A DNA stretch of 11,208 nucleotides from Firmicutes bacterium UBA995 (GCA_002291985.1 DBBB01000023.1:1-11208); one strand, 5' to 3'; shown: positions 1 to 7,724, counted from the stretch's first letter. Numbers and translations are program-made. Notes: a model not told the origin generated them from the sequence alone.

Positions 1-1
1 C

Positions 2-283
2 CTGGGCCTCGGCCCCGCAGGGCCCTTGCTGTTCCAGTTCTGTGCCCACCGCCACGAACGGGCGAGCCTTCTCATCACGACGAACCTCAAGTTCTCCCGC
101 TGGGTTGAGGTCTTCACCCACGCAACGCTCACCACTGCCTTGCTCGACGGCCTGACCCACCGCGCTCACATCGTGCTCTTCAACGGCGAGTCCTGCCGCT
201 TCAGGGAGAGCCGACAGCGTTTTCAGCAGGAGGTGGTAGGCACCCGAGAGAATTCCGGAATCCGGCGGGCAACTTTTCGGTGA
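2..283 (+). CDS. istB: IS21-family helper ATPase IstB, C-terminal part (cut by window edge)
   Basis: The reading frame enters from the left edge with no start in the window, so only the C-terminal ~93 residues are seen. The order LLFQF, RHERASLLITTNLKFSRW, then ALLDGLTHRAH and GESCRFRES is the usual end of IstB-type AAA+ proteins: the LLFQ helix, the ERxSxxxTTNxxFxxW sensor region, and the ALLDRLxHxxH...GxSxRxxE tail. IstB is the ATP-dependent target-selection and transposition helper of IS21 elements, working with the IstA transposase, which would lie further left. The protein runs about 20 residues past the usual end (REVVGTREN-type tail), which may mean that the original stop was lost and this is a remnant. 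Whether it is intact on its N-terminal side cannot be told. Confidence 0.85.
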   Translation: MGLGPAGPLLFQFCAHRHERASLLITTNLKFSRWVEVFTHATLTTALLDGLTHRAHIVLFNGESCRFRESRQRFQQEVVGTRENSGIRRATFR

Positions 284-292
284 GCACGCACA
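266..292 (+). repeat. Possible right end of the IS21-type element
   Basis: Directly at the end of the istB frame lies GGGCAACTTTTCGGTGAGCA followed by CGCACA. The TTTTCGGTGA...CA pattern resembles the right terminal sequence of IS21 elements, which often end in a TTTTCGxTGACA-like stretch. The left end lies outside the window, so the inverted repeat cannot be tested. This is pattern resemblance only. Confidence 0.25.
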
Positions 293-347
293 TCTGCGTC
301 ATTCGGGCGGCAACGCAAGTTACGACGCACGGTGGCTTTACTCCCGG

Positions 348-353
348 GGAGGG
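348..353 (+). promoter_or_regulatory. Ribosome binding site that decides the start at 362
   Basis: GGAGGG lies 8 bases before a GTG at 362. The ATG at 356 would leave only 2 bases and the GTG at 332 lies upstream of the site, so 362 is the best-supported start of the HicA-like gene. Confidence 0.6.
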
Positions 354-361
354 ACATGCTC

Positions 362-700
362 GTGGGGAAGGCATCTTTTTCGCAGAATCATATGCGACTG
401 CTCCAGTTGATGAAGGACCGCGGTTTTGGGTGGGAGGACCGTACCGGAAAAGGACACAACAAGATTTTTTTCCGATGCCCAAACGGTTCTGCCTTTCAGT
501 GGGTGGTTTCGTGCACTCCGTCGGACTGCCGCTCGTGGCGGAACGAAACATCAACATTGAGGCGAATGCTCCGTGAGGCTGGATACCCCGACGAACGCCT
601 GCATCTGCGGATAGCAGTCACAGATCCGGACTTGAACGATCTTCGGTTGGTGTATGACTTTATTGACCAGGTCGCTGCCGAGTTGGACGGAGAGGTGTAG
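362..700 (+). CDS. Small HicA-like (dsRBD-fold) protein
   Basis: A 112-residue protein from the GTG at 362; an in-frame GTG at 332 and an ATG at 356 are poorer starts. Residues 11-75 read like the HicA mRNA-interferase fold: a helix (MRLLQLMKDRGF), a strand with GKGHNKIFFRCPNG, where H32 sits where HicA has its catalytic histidine, and a helix STLRRMLREAGYP that matches the HicA C-terminal helix. HicA toxins are usually 60-80 residues; this protein has an additional ~35-residue acidic tail. No HicB antitoxin gene is visible. The next gene, a serine protease, begins 3 bases after its stop and its ribosome binding site lies inside this gene, so the two are very probably translationally coupled. 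It could be an RNA-binding partner or a toxin-like effector linked to the protease. The fold call is by eye; the function is not known. Confidence 0.6.
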   Translation: MGKASFSQNHMRLLQLMKDRGFGWEDRTGKGHNKIFFRCPNGSAFQWVVSCTPSDCRSWRNETSTLRRMLREAGYPDERLHLRIAVTDPDLNDLRLVYDFIDQVAAELDGEV

Positions 701-703
701 TAT

Positions 704-1792
704 ATGGATTCCAAGATAGCCAAGGAGTTCGCCCTGCTGCTCCGACACAACCTTTCTGCTGGGGGTAACATACTGAGTCACCCTGTCACGCTAGGTACGT
801 CAGTTGCGCGTGTCGAACGCATATGGGGAAACACTGTGAGAATACAGACGGACTCTGGCGTAGGTTCTGGGTTCTGCATCAAAACGGACGTGGGAATCCT
901 GATTGCCACGAACGCGCATGTGGTCGGTATTGTGGACTCTTGCAGCTACCGCTACCTGAAGGGGCCCTTTTATCATACGAAGCAAGCCCGGTTGGTCGCG
1001 ATCGACTATCCGCACGACCTCGCCCTTCTGCAGCCCGTGGACGAAGAGAGCAAAGCGGACGGCCTTGAGATCGGCGGTCCGCCGCTACCGGGCCAAGCGG
1101 TTGACGTGTGCGGCTTCCCCCATGGGTGTGAAACGCCAAGGCTGCTCCAGGGATGCGTAAGCGGGTACGAATGCCGGCAGACCATCGAAGAGATGGAGGT
1201 TACGACCGTAGTCATTCAGGCACCCGTAAACATCGGCTGCAGCGGCGGTCCCGTGTGTGACGAGGCCGGCAACGTCGTTGGTGTCGTGTATGCTAAGGAT
1301 AACCCCTTTCGCAACGTACCGGTGCCGAAGCGCCGTAGCAAGTCGGTCGAGGCCTTGCTTGAAGGGTTGGCAGCCAACCTCATCGCCACAGATGGGCTCG
1401 GATACGCCTTGGACCCGACCGATCTCGCCAAGATGGTTGAATGTCATGTGGATATCGCACGAAAGCAAACGTTCACCGAGATATCGCCGAAAATCCAGGA
1501 GCTTCCGAGGGCGGACTTTGTGCAACTTCAGCGGCAAGCGGCCTTGGCACCATGCAAACCGGCCGATTGCTCGCCACTCGGGGTTTATCACTACTCTCCA
1601 GAGACCGGGGACATTTCGCTAGGCTGGAAGGACGATGAGCAGGTTGCGCTGGACGCTCCTCAATCGTGCAAGCGGTTATTCGGGAGCATTGCACCTGGTG
1701 GAGGCCACTTCCTGCTAAAGGGCTACGATGTACTCCAGTATCGCAAGACGTATAGGGGATGGATAGTACCAAGGAGGTTAGTATTAACCTGA
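704..1792 (+). CDS. Cytosolic trypsin-like serine protease with unknown C-terminal domain
   Basis: A 362-residue protein with an S1/DegP-type protease core at about residues 30-240. The triad is visible: H72 in IATNAHVV, D105 in DYPHDLALL and S180 in GCSGGPV, with a GSGFCI strand before the histidine and GNVVGVVYA after the serine. There is no hydrophobic signal peptide or membrane segment at the N-terminus and no PDZ domain is apparent, unlike periplasmic Deg proteases, so it probably acts in the cytoplasm. Residues ~250-362 are not recognised; they contain LGVYHYSPETGDISLGW and end in a basic stretch. The ATG at 704 follows GGAGAGGTG at 689-697. It is coupled to the HicA-like gene. Cytosolic trypsin-like proteases occur in several bacterial defence and cell-suicide systems as effectors or triggers, so such a role is inferred from the context, not shown. 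Confidence 0.85.
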   Translation: MDSKIAKEFALLLRHNLSAGGNILSHPVTLGTSVARVERIWGNTVRIQTDSGVGSGFCIKTDVGILIATNAHVVGIVDSCSYRYLKGPFYHTKQARLVAIDYPHDLALLQPVDEESKADGLEIGGPPLPGQAVDVCGFPHGCETPRLLQGCVSGYECRQTIEEMEVTTVVIQAPVNIGCSGGPVCDEAGNVVGVVYAKDNPFRNVPVPKRRSKSVEALLEGLAANLIATDGLGYALDPTDLAKMVECHVDIARKQTFTEISPKIQELPRADFVQLQRQAALAPCKPADCSPLGVYHYSPETGDISLGWKDDEQVALDAPQSCKRLFGSIAPGGGHFLLKGYDVLQYRKTYRGWIVPRRLVLT

Positions 1793-1993
1793 GCAAATAT
1801 AACAAATCGTTGGAGTTGACGCCTTAAGTCGTGAACCGTGCGGTTAATTGGGCTGCTATGGCTGTCGCCGCTCACGCAGTTCCCCGCCCCCCCCCGGCCC
1901 AATTAGATTTGGTCAGTCGGTGGTGATCACCTCCTGCCGCGGCGAGGAAGATGCGGCGGGCAGGAGAACGCCCGGCCACATGCGGGGTCTCTA
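1793..1993. other. Non-coding stretch with a long inverted repeat and a C9 tract
   Basis: No gene is seen. TAATTGGGC at 1845-1853 is repeated inverted as GCCCAATTA at 1897-1905. The intervening 43 bases include a run of nine C at 1887-1895. This could be the relict end of the neighbouring IS110-type element or chance. Long C runs are also prone to length error. No T-run terminator is visible after the protease gene. Confidence 0.35.
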
Positions 1994-2359
1994 GTGTGTC
2001 CCATCGATGATCGCGCGATGGGAAGCATTGACCGGGCGGTTGAGCGCACCCTCGGCGAGCACCGGATCCGCGAAGAGATGCTACCACTCCTGAGGCGGCC
2101 GGGGGATCGGGTGAAGACCGACCGGCGGGATGCGCGGGTGCTGGCCCGACTTCGGGGCAGTGGTGAGTTGACATCGGTGTGGGTACCGGACGAGCACCTC
2201 GAGACCCTCAGGGACCAGGTGCGGGTCAGGGAGGATAGCAGGCAGGACCAGCAACGCAAGCAGCACCAACTGGGCCTGAGGTTTCGATATAGGCCTGCTC
2301 CTTGGCGGGGGTCCGTCCAGGCCGTGACGCTGGCTCTTCCGACTCCTGCCCCTAAGTAG
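1994..2359 (+). pseudogene. IS110-family transposase fragment
   Basis: The stretch RPGDRVKTDRRDARVLARL followed by GELTSVWVPDEHLETLRDQV matches the conserved DRVKTDRRDAxxLARxxRAGxLTxVWVPD region in the N-terminal DEDD (RuvC-like) half of IS110/IS1111 transposases. Homology covers roughly 2090-2290 only. The leading residues before it do not look like the family, and after the REDSRQDQQ helix the frame degrades and stops at 2359. The full protein is normally 300-400 residues and the C-terminal Tnp_20 serine domain is absent. This is a dead remnant. Confidence 0.8.
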
Positions 2360-2407
2360 CCGCGACTCTCCACTCCATCTGGACTCTCACAAGGGCGGGC
2401 GGGTCGA

Positions 2408-2839
2408 GTGGACGGTGTAGAGCCGGACGGAACTCATCCTGCGACGCGTGGAAGGCAGGAAGCCGGAGCCATGACCAAAGCCGCCGGGAGTTCGCGGGGG
2501 GCGGAGTCGCTGAACTGGGCGGCCTCCTCTCGAGACGACGCGGTGGTGGCGGCAGCGATGCTCGCAGGTGCCGACCTGCATGGGCTGTACTGTCTGGGCC
2601 ACGCCAGGATCGCGGACCTGTTGTTCTCCGATAAGGCCCTCATGCGCCGCCTGGGCTTCAACGCCCACCGGATCCGGGTCGGCCTGAGCATCCACGCCGG
2701 CAGCGCGCTGCGGGCGATGGCCAGGCTGCGCAGTCTGGCGATCGGCCTCTTGCGCTTGTACCTGCCAGGCACCGCCCCTCGGGCAAACCGCGTGCTGGTG
2801 GTGAACCCGCACCGAATCCTCGCGCTGATCGGCGCCTGA
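2408..2839 (+). pseudogene. Probable ISAs1-type transposase C-terminal fragment
   Basis: An open frame ends with ALRAMARLRSLAIGLLRL, then a linker, then NPHRILALIGA and a stop. This resembles the usual end of ISAs1-family (IS4-like) transposases: a xVMAxLRNLAIGLLRL helix followed, after some 25 residues, by (R)DPxRxLALLGx. Preceding residues, including LFSDKALMRRLGFNAHRIR, are not confidently alignable and no catalytic motifs are seen. At 143 codons it is far shorter than the ~380 residues of the family. A long reading frame on the opposite strand here is attributed to GC-rich shadowing. I call it a decayed fragment; the assignment to family rests on one motif. Confidence 0.5.
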
Positions 2840-3228
2840 TGAGCAACGAGCTTGGCCGTGCGACGCTGCTGGCAGCCGACATGGCCGGGCCGTTTTGCCA
2901 TGCCCTCCCGGGCTCGCTCCACGTAGGCAACTCGAACTGTCCAGATCCATCGCGCCTTCCACTGCTACCTGTCTGGCGGTAGACCGGTTAACCCTCGTGG
3001 GTTGTGGTGAAAACCAGGGTTGCCCCCAGGCACAATGATACTACCGTGGCGGAGGTGAGGCAGTGCAGGGGTGCGGCTAGCTCGTGTCGAAATTTGTTTT
3101 TTGTACAGTTCTTTCCACTGACAGGGCCGAAAGACAGCTTGGCCGGACTCCAACCGACAGATTCGTGCTGAGGGGCAGCTTCCAGTCGGCAGACAGGTAG
3201 GGAAAGTCAAGGCGAAGGAGTCCATCCG
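2840..3228. other. 389-bp intergenic region upstream of the druA operon
   Basis: No convincing gene. It must contain the promoter of the druA-nurA-herA operon unless transcription starts further left, but I find no good -35/-10 pair. A short hairpin AACCC-TCGT-GGGTT lies at 2990-3003, and an AT-rich patch (AATTTGTTTTTTGTACAG) at about 3091-3108 is the best place for promoter or regulator contacts. The base composition becomes less GC-rich from about 3090. Confidence 0.4.
3215..3220 (+). promoter_or_regulatory. Ribosome binding site of the DruA-family gene
   Basis: AAGGAG lies 8 bases before the GTG at 3229, supporting this non-ATG start for the first gene of the operon. Confidence 0.65.
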
Positions 3229-4506
3229 GTGAAGAAGCCGACCCGGACACGCCGCTATGTATCCGGGGTCGCCAGAACCAAGCCTCTTGATGGGCGGCTG
3301 ACCTCAGTCGTTCCTCTGCTGACCGTCGAGGCCCGCCTCAGGCGAGCACTGAGGACGCACCTGCATCAGCTTGGTTTCAGGCGCCTCGAGGGAGGGCAAC
3401 TCGCACCCCCGGACCACTCCAAGGATGCCTTCCGGCAGCTTCACCGGGCTCAACGTTGCGACCGCCTCCAGGCGGAGCGGACCTTCATCCTGAATCATTG
3501 GCCTCTGCTCAAAGACTGCTTCGCGGACGGAAGTGATCTGGATCCCACACGTGTTGAGCCGCGGTTGGAGCTTGTTCAGGCCGACACCTGGCAATCCGAC
3601 CTCTTTCGCTTGGCGGCACTCACGTGGAGCGTCCCGGTGTCCCAGGGCTACGGTCGGCGCCTGAGGTTTCTCGTGTGGGACGACAGCAACGACAAACTCC
3701 TCGGTCTTATCGGTTTGACTGACCCTGTCTTCAACCTGGCTGCACGCGATCAGTACATAGGATGGAACGCCCATGACCGGAGAAGGCGCTTGGTTCACGT
3801 GCTTGACGCATACGTGCTAGGAGCCCTCCCCCCTTATGGCATGCTGCTGGGTGGAAAACTCCTGGCCGCCTTGGTCGGTACGCAGGAAGTGCGCGACACC
3901 TTTGCAGAGAAGTATTCCGGAGTTCGCGGCCTCATCTCGGGCGAGGTGAAGCCTGCATGCCTGGTAATGGTAACGACCTCTTCGGCCCTTGGGCGCTCCT
4001 CCGTATACAACCGGCTACGTCTTGATGAATATCGGCTCTTCCGGTCGGTGGGGTACACATCGGGCTGGGGCCACTTTCACATACCGAATGGTCTGTTTGA
4101 GGCGATGCGCGACTACCTCCAAGCACTCGGGCACCCGTATGCGAACAACCACAGCTACGGCAACGGACCGAACTGGAAGTTGCGAGCCGTCCGGGAATGC
4201 CTTCGGCTGCTAGGTCTCAACCCGAACTGGCTCCATCACGGTGTTCCCCGTGAGGTCTTCGTGTGCGAGGTAGCAAAAAATGCGTGTTCTTACCTGAGAG
4301 GGGAGGCCAAGAAGCCCTGTTACGATGATACTCCCACAGTGGCCCGGGTCGCCGCTGCCGCGCGGTCGCGCTGGCTGGAACCGCGGGCCGCACGCCAGCC
4401 TGGGTTCGCGACTTGGCGCCGAAGCCAGCTTGCCGATTTGCTCGGCGTTTCCTTGCCGCCTGCCATGGAGGAGACCGGATCGAAATACCCCTTGGCGATG
4501 AGGTGA
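3229..4506 (+). CDS. DruA-family (DUF4338) protein, first gene of the operon
   Basis: A 425-residue protein of the DUF4338/DruA family. Signatures visible are LLGLIGLTDPVFNLAARDQY-IGW at about 158-179, LGALPPYGMLLGGKLLAAL at 198-215, TTSALGRSSVYNRL at 249-262, and the C-terminal block YTSGWGHFHIPNGLFEAM...GHPYANNHSYGNGPNWKLR at about 276-319. DruA is one of five proteins of type I Druantia anti-phage systems; its biochemical activity is not established to my knowledge. DUF4338 proteins also occur outside Druantia, sometimes near transposons, so the family alone does not prove defence. No DruE-type helicase or DruB-D partner is in the window; nurA begins 3 bases after the stop instead. Residues ~370-425 form a basic tail (RSRWLEPRAARQ). 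I infer a DNA-recognition or regulatory role for the neighbouring nuclease/translocase. Confidence 0.85.
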   Translation: MKKPTRTRRYVSGVARTKPLDGRLTSVVPLLTVEARLRRALRTHLHQLGFRRLEGGQLAPPDHSKDAFRQLHRAQRCDRLQAERTFILNHWPLLKDCFADGSDLDPTRVEPRLELVQADTWQSDLFRLAALTWSVPVSQGYGRRLRFLVWDDSNDKLLGLIGLTDPVFNLAARDQYIGWNAHDRRRRLVHVLDAYVLGALPPYGMLLGGKLLAALVGTQEVRDTFAEKYSGVRGLISGEVKPACLVMVTTSSALGRSSVYNRLRLDEYRLFRSVGYTSGWGHFHIPNGLFEAMRDYLQALGHPYANNHSYGNGPNWKLRAVRECLRLLGLNPNWLHHGVPREVFVCEVAKNACSYLRGEAKKPCYDDTPTVARVAAAARSRWLEPRAARQPGFATWRRSQLADLLGVSLPPAMEETGSKYPLAMR

Positions 4507-4509
4507 GAG

Positions 4510-5673
4510 ATGACTCTCGCAAATATCGATCTGGGCGAACTCCGTAGCAAAATTCTTGCGGCCTATCGAGCCGACGATCCTATGCTCGATCGTTTCCGGG
4601 GGTACGCTCGGCGGCTGCGTGCCGAGGTCAAGCCACTTCGCACGTATGCCGTGAACGCGGTATCTTTCGTCTCGGCCGACGGCGGTGACAACCGGCTCCG
4701 ACTAGACCCAGCCGGTGTTGAACTCGTGAGGGTAGTGGACTCGCGTGGCAACCAGTGCGTGCTTGACGCGTTTCCCGGCACAATCACGCTCGAGGAACTG
4801 GAGCAGCGGGCAGTTGGCGGAAGCCAGAGCGTGGTAACACCCCTCGAGCGGCTTTGCCGGGACCTCGGGAAGAGTCTCGGAGAACTCTCTTATCTTATTC
4901 GGAGCGTCGGCCAGCCCGGCAAGAGCAAGGGGGCTCTTCGCTGCTATCGGGACATGGTTGAGTGGGCCGTCTTCTATGATATGGTGGCCAATCCAGCTCT
5001 TCAATGGGCAAGCGACACCATCCTGATCCGGGACGGCCTCCTGCGGACGAAATCCTTCACGAGAGAGGTGTTTCCGCGCATCGATCACAACCTCCGCGAG
5101 GCCGTGGCCGCCCACACGAAGCGCAACGTCTCTCTCTCACTGGTTGGGGTGGCGAAGCAAAGCGCCGTACTTGGGCGTCTCGCGGTTGCCTTGGAGCTGG
5201 AGGGCACTTTCTACAGGCCCTTCCCCTGCTACGTCAGAGTTCCCGAGGACATCGAAAAGGAGTGCTACAACTTCGACCGGACGTGGCTCGATACGTACGA
5301 GACGAGTGAGCCAGGTGATGACGGACAGCGTCTCTACCAGTCCCTAGGGCACCTATTCCTCGCCAAGTTCGGGGATCGGTCGCTTGATCCGGTCTGGCCA
5401 GTAGATGTCGCCGAATGGCAGGTCAAAGATGCCGAGAGGGTCTTGGGCCAGCTCACGGTGGACGCCCAGCAGGGCTTCCCGATTCCTGACTACCCCATGA
5501 CGATCCAGCGGGCGCACGACTTCGCGAAGTTGTCCGGACTGGAGGTAGCCGTACTCGAGGACATGCTGCTAGAGGGTATGTCCGAGAGTCTGAGTAGCGA
5601 CGAACGGGACCGTCTACTGCGGATTAAGTACCTTAGCAGGTCCTTGGCTAGGCTCCGGTACGGGGAGGGATGA
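4510..5673 (+). CDS. nurA: NurA-like DNA nuclease
   Basis: A 387-residue protein with the NurA nuclease layout: an N-terminal helical stretch (1-45), the first acidic motif VSADGG at 54-59 (D57), the central motif ILIRDGLL at 171-178 (D175), a LVGVAKQS strand-turn at 211-218 (K216), and the typical C-terminal FPIPDYPMTIQRAHDFAKL at 323-341 (H336). NurA is a Mn-dependent 5'-3' exonuclease/endonuclease that docks as a dimer onto the HerA hexamer; the pair resects DNA ends. The insert at about 245-300 (PEDIEKECYNF...) lies where NurA families vary. The ATG at 4510 is preceded by GAGGTGAG at 4500-4507, inside the druA stop, so translation is coupled. It is followed directly by herA. The symbol is by family resemblance; the intact motifs suggest an active enzyme. 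Confidence 0.82.
   Translation: MTLANIDLGELRSKILAAYRADDPMLDRFRGYARRLRAEVKPLRTYAVNAVSFVSADGGDNRLRLDPAGVELVRVVDSRGNQCVLDAFPGTITLEELEQRAVGGSQSVVTPLERLCRDLGKSLGELSYLIRSVGQPGKSKGALRCYRDMVEWAVFYDMVANPALQWASDTILIRDGLLRTKSFTREVFPRIDHNLREAVAAHTKRNVSLSLVGVAKQSAVLGRLAVALELEGTFYRPFPCYVRVPEDIEKECYNFDRTWLDTYETSEPGDDGQRLYQSLGHLFLAKFGDRSLDPVWPVDVAEWQVKDAERVLGQLTVDAQQGFPIPDYPMTIQRAHDFAKLSGLEVAVLEDMLLEGMSESLSSDERDRLLRIKYLSRSLARLRYGEG
5662..5669 (+). promoter_or_regulatory. Ribosome binding site that decides the herA start
   Basis: GGGGAGGG lies immediately before an ATG at 5670 (no spacing) but 6 bases before the ATG at 5676. The second is therefore the likely start. If 5670 is used, its ATGA overlaps the nurA stop. 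Confidence 0.6.
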
Positions 5674-5675
5674 AA

Positions 5676-7724
5676 ATGCTCTTTGCCGATTCGCAGGTCT
5701 TCGGTACCTTCAAGGGCTTCAACGAAAAGGGCTTGGAGTTTGCAGCGGAAATAGTAGCACCTTACAACGCGAGCATGCTGGATCGTCCCCAACTTGGGCA
5801 GTTCCTGCTAGTTGAACTCGGTACTCAGGAGGAAGCCGCTCTTGGGAGGATCACGCGCTTTGTACCTGCAGGATTACTTGCTGGGCCTGAAGGCGAGGAC
5901 TACGTAAACACGATGCAGCGGCGACAACAACAGGTTCCGGAAGACTTGAAGCAGCAGAGGCTCAAGTATCGTGTCCAGATCAAGCTCCTAGGGGCGGTGA
6001 GGGTGGATGCTGGAGGGGTAGTATACGTGCCCTCCCAGCGTCGGCTCCCCCACTTGGGCGCGCGCGTCGCCCTGCCCAGCGGGGCAGTACTCCAGGAACT
6101 GTGCCGCCTCAGCCTTGGGACAACAGATCTCGGCGACTATGTTCTGGGCGAGTTCGTATTCAGCGGTACCCGAACAGTCACAGGAGACAGAACCTTTCGG
6201 TACATCGAGCCCAACCTTGTAGTCACCTTTGACATCCTGAAGCTCGTTTCCCGCCGCTCAGTTGTCTTTGCACGGGCCGGGTACGGGAAGTCGAACCTGA
6301 TGAAGTACCTCCTGTCCGAACTCTATCGGGACACCCCGATGACAGAAAGCGGTATCCCCGTCGGGACGCTCGTCTTCGATGCTGATGGAGAGTACTTCTG
6401 GCCGGATCGGGTTAAGGGGCGGCCTGGTCTCTGTGACGTCTCCCATTTGCGAGATAGGTTGGTCGTCTTCACCAATCGAAAGGCCCCTAGCTCATACTAC
6501 GGGAGTTGGAAGGTCGGAGGGGTCAAGCTTGACATTCGCGATCTTAGGCCTCGGGACGTAATCGGGATCGCAGTAGCCCCCGAACGCCAAGAGCAGCAGA
6601 ACGTCCTCAAGCTGAAGAGCTTGACCGATGCCAGTTGGCGGAAACTTGTTGACCTTATGCAGACTAAGGGCCTACAAGCAACAGACACGGAGATCGGAAA
6701 CTGTCTCGGTTACCAAGGAACACAGATACAGAGTTCGGCGGCCGAAATCGCCGCTGCTCGAAGCAACATGAGCGGTGTCGTCAGGATGCTGCACGATCCG
6801 GATAGTCTCCTCCTCGAGGGTGCAATTCGGGCTTTGCGGGCTGGTCTGATCGTCGTCGTGGACATAAGCCTTCTGAGTTCGGCAGCCGGGCGCATGGTCT
6901 CTGGCCTGATGCTCCGCCGGATCTTCTCCCACAACCAGGAGAACTTCACTGGCGGGGAGTCTGTCATCCCCGTTATCGCTGCTTTGGAGGAGGCGCAAAG
7001 CGTCTTGGGTCGGCAGCTCGAGGAATCCAGTCCATTCGTTGAATGGGTCAAGGAAGGCCGCAAGTACGACCTGGGCGCGATCATGATTACGCAGCAGCCC
7101 GGCTCGATGGCACCAGAGATCCTCAGTCAGGCAGATAACTGGTTTTGCTTTCACCTCCTCTCGGAGGGTGACGCGGGCACTCTCGGGAAGTACAACTCCC
7201 ATTTCTCCGACGACATACTGGCTCATCTTATCGCCGAGCCCATATCTGGTAATTGCTTTATGTGGAGCGCGCCACATCAGCCCTTTGTTCTTCCGGTGCG
7301 CGTGCGCAATTTCGAAGTTCTGTATAGAGATCACGTGCGGAGCGACCCGCAAGAGCCCGAATTGGCTGGTTTGCAGGCACAGCAATTGGGTCGGGACCTC
7401 GCCGGGGCTTTGGATCAACTAGCTGAGAGCCTTCTCGCCGTGCTGAAGGGACGGAACGTCAGGTACGTACGTGTGCCAAGGGCGCTGCCAGGAGGAGGGG
7501 AAGGAGTGGGGATATACTCGGGCCAACTCTTCCACCTTATCAAGGAGGTCAAGCCGGAAGCCGACACGCATTCCGAGGATCGGCTGAAGAAGGATCTGCT
7601 CGCGCGAATACTGGGCGAAGCGGCCTTACACGAAGCTTCACGCGATGGCAAGGACTATTTCTGTGCCAGCCTCGAGGACTGGGCGAGAGTCCTGGGCTTC
7701 CAGCCTCAGGTGAAGGACCCATGA
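5676..7724 (+). CDS. herA: HerA-family hexameric DNA translocase ATPase
   Basis: A 682-residue protein from the ATG at 5676. Residues ~1-125 fit the HAS-barrel of HerA (SQVFGTFKGF...). The RecA-like core carries Walker A ARAGYGKS at 199-206 (A in place of the first G, which the P-loop consensus allows), the HerA-type FDADGEY at 234-240, Walker B with VIPVIAALEEAQ at 430-441 (EEAQ where EEAH is common), and the RKYDLGAIMITQQP segment from about 462, typical of FtsK/HerA sensor and arginine elements. HerA rings pump DNA through NurA. After NFEVLYRDH (about 545) comes a ~135-residue extension that makes the protein longer than the ~500-residue archaeal enzymes; it is mostly helical and ends in a possible winged-helix-like segment. 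It is the last gene of the operon. Confidence is high for family, moderate for a defence role. Confidence 0.88.
   Translation: MLFADSQVFGTFKGFNEKGLEFAAEIVAPYNASMLDRPQLGQFLLVELGTQEEAALGRITRFVPAGLLAGPEGEDYVNTMQRRQQQVPEDLKQQRLKYRVQIKLLGAVRVDAGGVVYVPSQRRLPHLGARVALPSGAVLQELCRLSLGTTDLGDYVLGEFVFSGTRTVTGDRTFRYIEPNLVVTFDILKLVSRRSVVFARAGYGKSNLMKYLLSELYRDTPMTESGIPVGTLVFDADGEYFWPDRVKGRPGLCDVSHLRDRLVVFTNRKAPSSYYGSWKVGGVKLDIRDLRPRDVIGIAVAPERQEQQNVLKLKSLTDASWRKLVDLMQTKGLQATDTEIGNCLGYQGTQIQSSAAEIAAARSNMSGVVRMLHDPDSLLLEGAIRALRAGLIVVVDISLLSSAAGRMVSGLMLRRIFSHNQENFTGGESVIPVIAALEEAQSVLGRQLEESSPFVEWVKEGRKYDLGAIMITQQPGSMAPEILSQADNWFCFHLLSEGDAGTLGKYNSHFSDDILAHLIAEPISGNCFMWSAPHQPFVLPVRVRNFEVLYRDHVRSDPQEPELAGLQAQQLGRDLAGALDQLAESLLAVLKGRNVRYVRVPRALPGGGEGVGIYSGQLFHLIKEVKPEADTHSEDRLKKDLLARILGEAALHEASRDGKDYFCASLEDWARVLGFQPQVKDP

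Noticed and set aside
201..557. 118-codon open frame on the minus strand
   Set aside because: It overlaps istB and the HicA-like gene, shows no family motif, and is a GC-driven shadow.
362..700. A HicAB toxin-antitoxin pair
   Set aside because: No HicB-like gene is adjacent; the partner gene is a protease.
2434..2922. 162-codon open frame on the minus strand over the transposon debris
   Set aside because: Low-complexity Arg/Ala/Ser-rich sequence without motifs; the plus frame has the recognisable transposase end.
3051..3080. GGAGGTGAGG followed by GTG and a five-codon frame, as a leader peptide before druA
   Set aside because: The frame encodes only five residues, with no attenuator hairpins around it; a good Shine-Dalgarno match alone is expected by chance in G-rich DNA.
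6672..7418. 248-codon open frame opposite herA
   Set aside because: It lies entirely within the conserved HerA core on the other strand and has no ribosome binding site or family resemblance.
3229..7724. Calling this a complete Druantia system
   Set aside because: Only a DruA-family protein is present; DruE helicase and DruB-D, or the type II/III components, are absent from the window.
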